From: a virus
Length of the DNA: 41,869 bases
IMG/VR virus record: IMGVR_UViG_3300005327_000274
Coordinates: 1 to 41,869 of that record
Strand: one strand, 5' to 3'
Below, in pieces: positions 38,308 through 41,869 of this stretch. The position numbers and the translations under genes were made by a program. The notes below the pieces were generated by a model. That model searched no databases, was not told the origin of the DNA, and saw nothing but the letters and a program-made list of their open reading frames with translations. How positions within the stretch are numbered: the stretch's first letter is position 1; each line of letters begins with the position of its first letter.

Positions 38308-38810
38308 TGAAAAATCTGCTCATATTCCTTCTCTCTGCTGGGGCGCTTGCACAGGCCCCAGTTGCGCCGAAGCCTCCCGTCCCGCAGATGGCAAATGCGT
38401 TCTTCATTTGCACGGAAGGCTGCACGATTACCGCGATGCCAATTGGCACGGTCTACCAATTCGGGACGCGGGGGAAGTTCACGCCTCCCGTCACAACAAC
38501 GGCCTCGACAGCCCTGCCGCTCTATGCCTACTACACCGTCCTTGGAGATCCCGCAGAGGGGTTAGTGAAGGAGTTCGACGTACAGCAGACGACGGTGCCA
38601 CAGACCATCGTTTACACGGCTCAGGGCTCAACCACGCCGGTAACAGTGGTGGTTCCGGCTTTGGCTCCAGTCAATAAGCCGGGAGCGACGGTTAGCACTG
38701 TTTTCACCGGAAATCCCCTCACCTGTTTCGAGCAGAAATCGACGGCAAAGAATCCCGATGGAACTGATGGGAAAACATACCTCATCATCAGTTGTGGGCC
38801 TCTCGATTGA
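38307..38810 (+). CDS. Exported protein, 167 aa
   Basis: TAATG overlap with the tailspike gene. MKNLLIFLLSAGALAQAP is a signal peptide with cleavage after ALA. The mature part is Pro/Val/Thr-rich beta structure (GCTITAMPIGTVYQFGTRGKFTPPVTTTASTALPLYAYYTVLGDP; FDVQQTTVPQTIVYTAQGS) with Cys pairs (FFICTEGC, and C147/C164). It may be a chaperone or partner of the tailspike. No family recognised. It ends in a TTGA overlap with the LuxR-type gene. Confidence 0.55.
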   Translation: MKNLLIFLLSAGALAQAPVAPKPPVPQMANAFFICTEGCTITAMPIGTVYQFGTRGKFTPPVTTTASTALPLYAYYTVLGDPAEGLVKEFDVQQTTVPQTIVYTAQGSTTPVTVVVPALAPVNKPGATVSTVFTGNPLTCFEQKSTAKNPDGTDGKTYLIISCGPLD

Positions 38811-39202
38811 GTCACCGCGAACATAAACCCAATGGACAGCCGTTCGGCCTGACGCGGCAGGAGCTGATTATCATTCGGCTCCTGTGTGAGGGCCTGACGA
38901 ATGTGGAGATCGGAGCGCGGCTGAAAATCTCCTATGAGACGGTAAGGAGTCATATCACAAACCTGTCCCATAAATTAGGTGTCAGCTCGCGGATGGAGGT
39001 CGCAGTGCTGGCAGTCTCGCAGAATCTCGTTACCACTGATGCGAACCCGGAGGTACCGGGAAGAGCGGATTTACTTGCCGAACTCGAAGTCGTTCACGGC
39101 AAGATCGAGAAGTACGTTCGTCGTTCGAGACTTTTGGTGCAGCAACTCGCCGGGGTTCCTAAGCCGGATGCCGAGCCGAAGGTCTGGGAGCTGGAATGCT
39201 GA
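38807..39202 (+). CDS. LuxR-type HTH transcription regulator
   Basis: 131 residues from TTG 38807 (TTGA overlap). Residues 18-65 form a GerE/LuxR domain: LTRQELIIIRLLCEGLTNVEIGARLKISYETVRSHITNLSHKLGVSSRMEVAVLA, with the recognition helix SYETVRSHITNL. There is no receiver or sensor domain; the C-terminal 55 residues are a helix pair (DLLAELEVVHGKIEKYVRRSRLLVQQLAG). A small DNA-binding regulator of late or host genes is likely. It overlaps the endolysin gene by seven bases. Confidence 0.8.
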   Translation: MSHREHKPNGQPFGLTRQELIIIRLLCEGLTNVEIGARLKISYETVRSHITNLSHKLGVSSRMEVAVLAVSQNLVTTDANPEVPGRADLLAELEVVHGKIEKYVRRSRLLVQQLAGVPKPDAEPKVWELEC

Positions 39203-39675
39203 CGGCAAGCCTCGTGAGGCGACACGAAGGACTGCGTCTTACGGCCTACCGCGACTCCGTTGGCAAGCTGACAATAGGATACGGCTTCAATCTGGATGCA
39301 GGGGCAGCAAGGGCCATTTGCGCCTCACTGAAGCTGGGTTATGAAGCCATCAGGAACGGCTCGCCGATCACAGAAGCACAGGCCGACGCTATTCTTGACC
39401 TGCAATTAGGGATGGTGAATGCACAGGCAAAGACACTGTTCCCGAACTTCAGCCAGATGCCCGCGGACGTTCAAAGCGTTGTGCAGGATCTCATCTTCAA
39501 TATGGGATTGGCAAAGTTCAGCAGCTTTGATGAGACCGTACCCGCGCTTCAGCAAGGGAAATACGCCGAGGCTGCGGATTTACTTGAAAAAACCCTTTGG
39601 TACAAGGAGACTAAATCGCGGGCGGTTGAGGATGTCGCCCTGCTGCGGGGGGATGCGAAGCTGGAAGTGGTTTAG
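39196..39675 (+). CDS. GH24 endolysin (T4-type lysozyme)
   Basis: 159 residues. The catalytic pattern is complete: HEGLRLTAYRDSVGKLTIGYGFNLD with E11, D20 and T26. The rest is helical (SPITEAQADAILDLQLGMVN, VQSVVQDLIFNMGLAKFSSFDETVPALQQGKYAEAADLLEKTLWYKETKSRA). The enzyme hydrolyses the peptidoglycan glycan strand. No signal peptide or SAR helix is present, so it needs a holin. The stop lies 65 bases inside the leftward gene. Confidence 0.88.
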   Translation: MLTASLVRRHEGLRLTAYRDSVGKLTIGYGFNLDAGAARAICASLKLGYEAIRNGSPITEAQADAILDLQLGMVNAQAKTLFPNFSQMPADVQSVVQDLIFNMGLAKFSSFDETVPALQQGKYAEAADLLEKTLWYKETKSRAVEDVALLRGDAKLEVV

Positions 39676-40051
39676 GCGGAAACGGAGGGTTCACTGCTTC
39701 TTCTATAGTTGTGACGCCATAGAAGTGACAGATTTCCCACTCCAATGAGGGCAGATCGTCGAACCCAGTCACAGCGTCAAGCCAACCGCGTTGAATCATG
39801 GCTGCTATCGGATGCGTTGCAAGTATTTCGTCAAAGGCAGCGTTTCCGGTTGGTGGCATTCCGTTGGCTAAGAGTGCCTTCAGTCCATGCGCGGATCTTA
39901 GTTCGCGCTCCAATTCCCGGTAAAGCTCTAGGAGTCGGTCGTAATCTTCAGCGCGAACAACGTCGTAATCCCAATAGCGCCGCAAGCCGTCATCATCCGT
40001 AAAATTGGCGTTCGCTGTGACGCGCTCCACCTTCTCAGGATCAAACATCAT
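39611..40051 (-). CDS. Leftward phage protein with DYD-helix motif, 146 aa
   Basis: MMFDPEKVERVTANANFTDDDGLRRYWDYDVVRAEDYDRLLELYRELERELRS has the W/Y-DYD then V..EDYD.L pattern shared with the early genes at 10438 and 12532. The middle includes PTGNAAFDEILATHPIAAMIQRGWLDAVTGFDDLPSLEWEICHFYGV. The last 25 residues are Pro-rich and overlap the endolysin end. It starts in the ATGA overlap of the upstream RHH-like gene, so both form one leftward operon. Role unknown. Confidence 0.5.
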   Translation of the reverse strand: MMFDPEKVERVTANANFTDDDGLRRYWDYDVVRAEDYDRLLELYRELERELRSAHGLKALLANGMPPTGNAAFDEILATHPIAAMIQRGWLDAVTGFDDLPSLEWEICHFYGVTTIEEAVNPPFPPKPLPASHPPAAGRHPQPPAI

Positions 40052-40227
40052 CTCTTCCTCCTGGCCGTGCCTTCGGGTACGGCCATTTTGCGTTCTGGAA
40101 CCGTAATATCCTCAGATCGCGCCAGTTTCAAAAGTGCCATCCTCATTACTCCCGCGTGATCAATGCCTAAATGATGCGCTAAGGCATCTCTCAGTTCTAC
40201 TTCTTCAAGCGACAGCCGGATAGACAT
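40048..40227 (-). CDS. Ribbon-helix-helix protein, 59 aa
   Basis: Start chosen at 40227, where GAG lies six bases upstream and the RHH strand begins at once (MSIRLSLEEVELRDALAHHLGIDHAGVMRMALLKLARS). ATG 40254 would add nine residues. The strand-helix-helix plan with the turn at HHLGIDHAG is that of Arc/CopG-type dimeric repressors or antitoxins. The tail is basic (KMAVPEGTARRKR). A short palindrome ACCCT/AGGGT (40271-40285) upstream may be its operator. Confidence 0.6.
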   Translation of the reverse strand: MSIRLSLEEVELRDALAHHLGIDHAGVMRMALLKLARSEDITVPERKMAVPEGTARRKR

Positions 40228-40270
40228 TTTCTCAGAACGCTCAATAGGGGGCATGTTATTGATTATGCAC

Positions 40271-40285
40271 ACCCTTTTCGAGGGT
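40271..40285. promoter_or_regulatory. Short inverted repeat upstream of the RHH gene
   Basis: ACCCT at 40271-40275 and AGGGT at 40281-40285 are exact inverted repeats with a five-base centre. On the leftward strand a CATAAT resembling a -10 box follows. This could be an operator or promoter of the leftward pair. Weak evidence. Confidence 0.3.
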
Positions 40286-40376
40286 ACTCTTGTCCGCCTA
40301 AGTCCGCTATAGACCATTTGTTGTATGGCTAACGACGGATTCCAGACACATAGTGTAACTCTCTGACCGTCACGAC

Positions 40377-40550
40377 TTACCTATCCTTTGAGGGAATATA
40401 CCCCAATTCCTCTGCTGCTTTTTCCACGGCCCACTTTATCGCCGCGCTCGGCTTTCGCTTCGTTTTTTTCGACAGCCATTCCAAAATAGGAAGTTCGTCC
40501 TGATTCCAGCGCGAGCCTACATTCTTGGATGTAATTGCTTTCTTTGCCAT
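40377..40550 (-). CDS. Small RHH-like basic protein, 57 aa
   Basis: Leftward ATG at 40550. MAKKAITSKNVGSRWNQDELPILEWLSKKTKRKPSAAI then KWAVEKAAEELGYIPSKDR. A short strand followed by two helices with a turn at KRKPSA resembles ribbon-helix-helix proteins; it is basic in the right places. Lying divergent to the integrase, it could act as an excisionase or integrase repressor. The ribosome site (GGAG 13 bases upstream) is distant. It is too short for usual gene callers. Confidence 0.5.
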   Translation of the reverse strand: MAKKAITSKNVGSRWNQDELPILEWLSKKTKRKPSAAIKWAVEKAAEELGYIPSKDR

Positions 40551-40657
40551 GCATCAGACGTTACTCCAAATGTTTATCTTTGTCTAACTTTATTGTTTTA
40601 TGTACAACTTTGTAAAACATTGTGATACTGTTCTTCTGCACAAGGAGAACAGAGTAA
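40551..40657. promoter_or_regulatory. AT-rich divergent promoter region with TACAA-CT-TTGTA palindrome
   Basis: The 107 bases between the leftward small gene and the integrase are much AT-richer than the rest. TACAACTTTGTA (40603-40614) has perfect 5-base half sites. Related ACTTT/TTGT blocks lie at 40581-40600. TGTGATACT (40620-40628) could be a -10 box for the integrase, whose AAGGAG site is at 40641-40646. Likely operator and promoter; not proven. Confidence 0.45.
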
Positions 40658-41869
40658 ATGTCGATCCACGGACACGCAGATGTCTTGGTCGTTGAATATA
40701 ATCCACCTCCGCGCGATGCGTCTGGAGAAGCAAGGAACGATCAATTGGGCCCCAGTGCAGTTTTGCATTATTTCCCTGCCGTAAATAATTCAGGCCATAC
40801 GCCGGGTCATCCTCCAGGTTGCCCCGGATGCCGTAACCGAAGTCTGATCCGCTGCGATGAAAAGCTGGCGGAGATGAAATTCCCCGCTGCGTTTGAGAAA
40901 TGGCTGCAGGCGCGTCTAACTGGCGATCGCCAAGAAACCAGCATCCGGTATATCAAGGAAAGCAGCGAGGAGACCTATCGTGAATATGCGTGGGCACTGG
41001 AAAAGCGCTTTAGGAATTACACGCTGAATGAAATCCATGATGGTCATCTAAGGCAATATCAGGATGACCGCGCCAATAACCGTGACGAATTGTGGAAGAA
41101 GAAATGTGGACAGAACCGCATTCACAAGGAAGTTGGATTGCTTCTAAGGATACTTCGCGCAGCTCATCTCTGGAGTGACGATCTCGAGGATGCCTTCGAT
41201 CAACTTCCGATGCAAGAGAGCGAACTCCAGAGAGCATTGAGTCCTTCAGAGCAAACGCACTGGCTGGATAACTGCCTCAAAGAGCCAGAGTGGCAGTGGG
41301 TTCATCAGTGGTCGGTTCTATCGCTCGGCACATGCGCCTCGACATTTGAAGTACGCATGGGGAGATTGGTGGATCTGAATACTCGCCTCTGGACATTCCG
41401 CGTCGGGCCTGAAGCCTCGAAGAACAAGTTCAGGAACCGGACCATTCCTTTAGAGGGGGATGAGGTCAGAGCAGCCGCGGAAGGGCTGTTGCGCCGCGCC
41501 ATCGCCTTCGGCGCCAGAAGGCCGGAAGACTACCTACTTCCGTTCGGCGCCGGATCCAGGCGCGGCGACCTGGACGTGAGCCGTCCCATGACGAAATTCG
41601 GCTTGAAGGATACCTGGAACAAGATTCGCGCCAGATCTGGGTTCACCTGGTTCAGACCTTATGACATGCGCCACACAGCCATCACACGGATGGCTGAGAG
41701 AGGCGTCCCTATGGCCGTCATCATGGCGTTTGCCGGCCAGGTGAGCCCGCGGATGCAGCAGCACTACACGACCATCAGTATGCAGGTGAAGCGCGAAACA
41801 GCGCAGGAAATGATGCTACGGAAGCCTCCAATGCCGGTGCATTTCATGCCCTATTACCAGTCTGCATAA
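40658..41869 (+). CDS. int: Tyrosine recombinase (integrase) with altered catalytic set
   Basis: 403 residues to the end of the window. A 50-residue N-terminal extension with HTPGHPPGCPGC may bind metal. Residues 75-190 are the core-binding helices. The catalytic domain has K in SKNKFRNRTIPL, R338 in YDMRHTAIT and nucleophile Y370 in QQHYTTIS. The first Arg is replaced by Ser228 (CASTFE), the H of HxxR by Y335 and the H of GH(x)S by Gln361. The same DMRHTAIT...MQQHYTTIS run occurs in acidobacterial integrases as I recall them. It would insert the prophage; no att core is visible. Confidence 0.8.
   Translation: MSIHGHADVLVVEYNPPPRDASGEARNDQLGPSAVLHYFPAVNNSGHTPGHPPGCPGCRNRSLIRCDEKLAEMKFPAAFEKWLQARLTGDRQETSIRYIKESSEETYREYAWALEKRFRNYTLNEIHDGHLRQYQDDRANNRDELWKKKCGQNRIHKEVGLLLRILRAAHLWSDDLEDAFDQLPMQESELQRALSPSEQTHWLDNCLKEPEWQWVHQWSVLSLGTCASTFEVRMGRLVDLNTRLWTFRVGPEASKNKFRNRTIPLEGDEVRAAAEGLLRRAIAFGARRPEDYLLPFGAGSRRGDLDVSRPMTKFGLKDTWNKIRARSGFTWFRPYDMRHTAITRMAERGVPMAVIMAFAGQVSPRMQQHYTTISMQVKRETAQEMMLRKPPMPVHFMPYYQSA

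Noticed and set aside
39700-39725. Hairpin CTTCTAT/ATAGAAG as a terminator after the endolysin
   Set aside because: No T-run on either side and it lies inside the leftward gene, so I do not call it a terminator.
1-41869. Attachment-site direct repeats at the window ends
   Set aside because: No shared terminal sequence is seen at 1-200 and 41650-41869, so att sites probably lie outside the window.

Overview
The window is the body of a temperate, P22-like podovirus or prophage of about 42 kb, bounded by a cold-shock-like gene at the left end and a tyrosine integrase at the right end. The host is probably an acidobacterium (Terriglobia: Edaphobacter, Granulicella or Terriglobus type). That is inferred from moderate-high GC, frequent GTG and TTG starts, and an outward-type lipoprotein (35594-36082, minus) built like the glycine/threonine-rich lipoproteins common in that phylum. 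No host gene is present to prove it.

Layout. (1) 1-14000: one compact rightward early operon, most genes joined by ATGA or GTGA stop/start overlaps. It holds DUF2786, an alanine tetrapeptide-repeat protein, an ERF annealase plus YqaJ exonuclease pair, an HNH-like protein, a J-domain-like gene that changes frame into a winged-helix remnant, an O-like replication initiator with a likely origin inside its gene, a G39P-like helicase-loader candidate, RusA, and many small Cys-rich, coiled-coil and one-helix membrane proteins. It ends with DUF4031, DUF551 and a DUF2829/Tad2-type anti-Thoeris protein. (2) 14231-15496: small membrane proteins, a lipoprotein and an XhlA-like holin candidate. (3) 15579-35082: packaging and virion genes in P22-like order: TerS, TerL, portal, scaffold, coat, adaptor, tail hub, tail protein with Fn3-like domains, and three ejection-type proteins. 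(4) 35075-36199: a moron-like insert of two lipoproteins and two tiny membrane proteins on mixed strands, with its own bidirectional terminator. (5) 36256-39675: a small conserved protein, a signal-peptide-bearing LamG/SGNH tailspike, a second exported protein, a LuxR-type HTH protein and a GH24 endolysin. (6) 39611-41869: leftward small regulators, one or two of ribbon-helix-helix type, divergent from the integrase.

How it works together. The initiator probably binds phased 8-bp iterons within its own gene and, with the loader candidate, recruits host DnaB, since no phage helicase or polymerase is seen. ERF, YqaJ and RusA supply recombination and concatemer processing. Late genes build a short-tailed virion, and coat synthesis may be controlled by an RNA hairpin that hides the coat ribosome-binding site and overlaps a short leader ORF. 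A second candidate structured RNA lies downstream of terL. No classical CI-type repressor is recognisable, so lysogeny control is unclear.

Most likely new: the phased iteron origin, the coat leader, the structured RNA after the terminase, the frame-switched J-domain/wHTH gene, and the exported SGNH tailspike pair. All function calls rest on reading the protein sequences by eye; no database search was possible.
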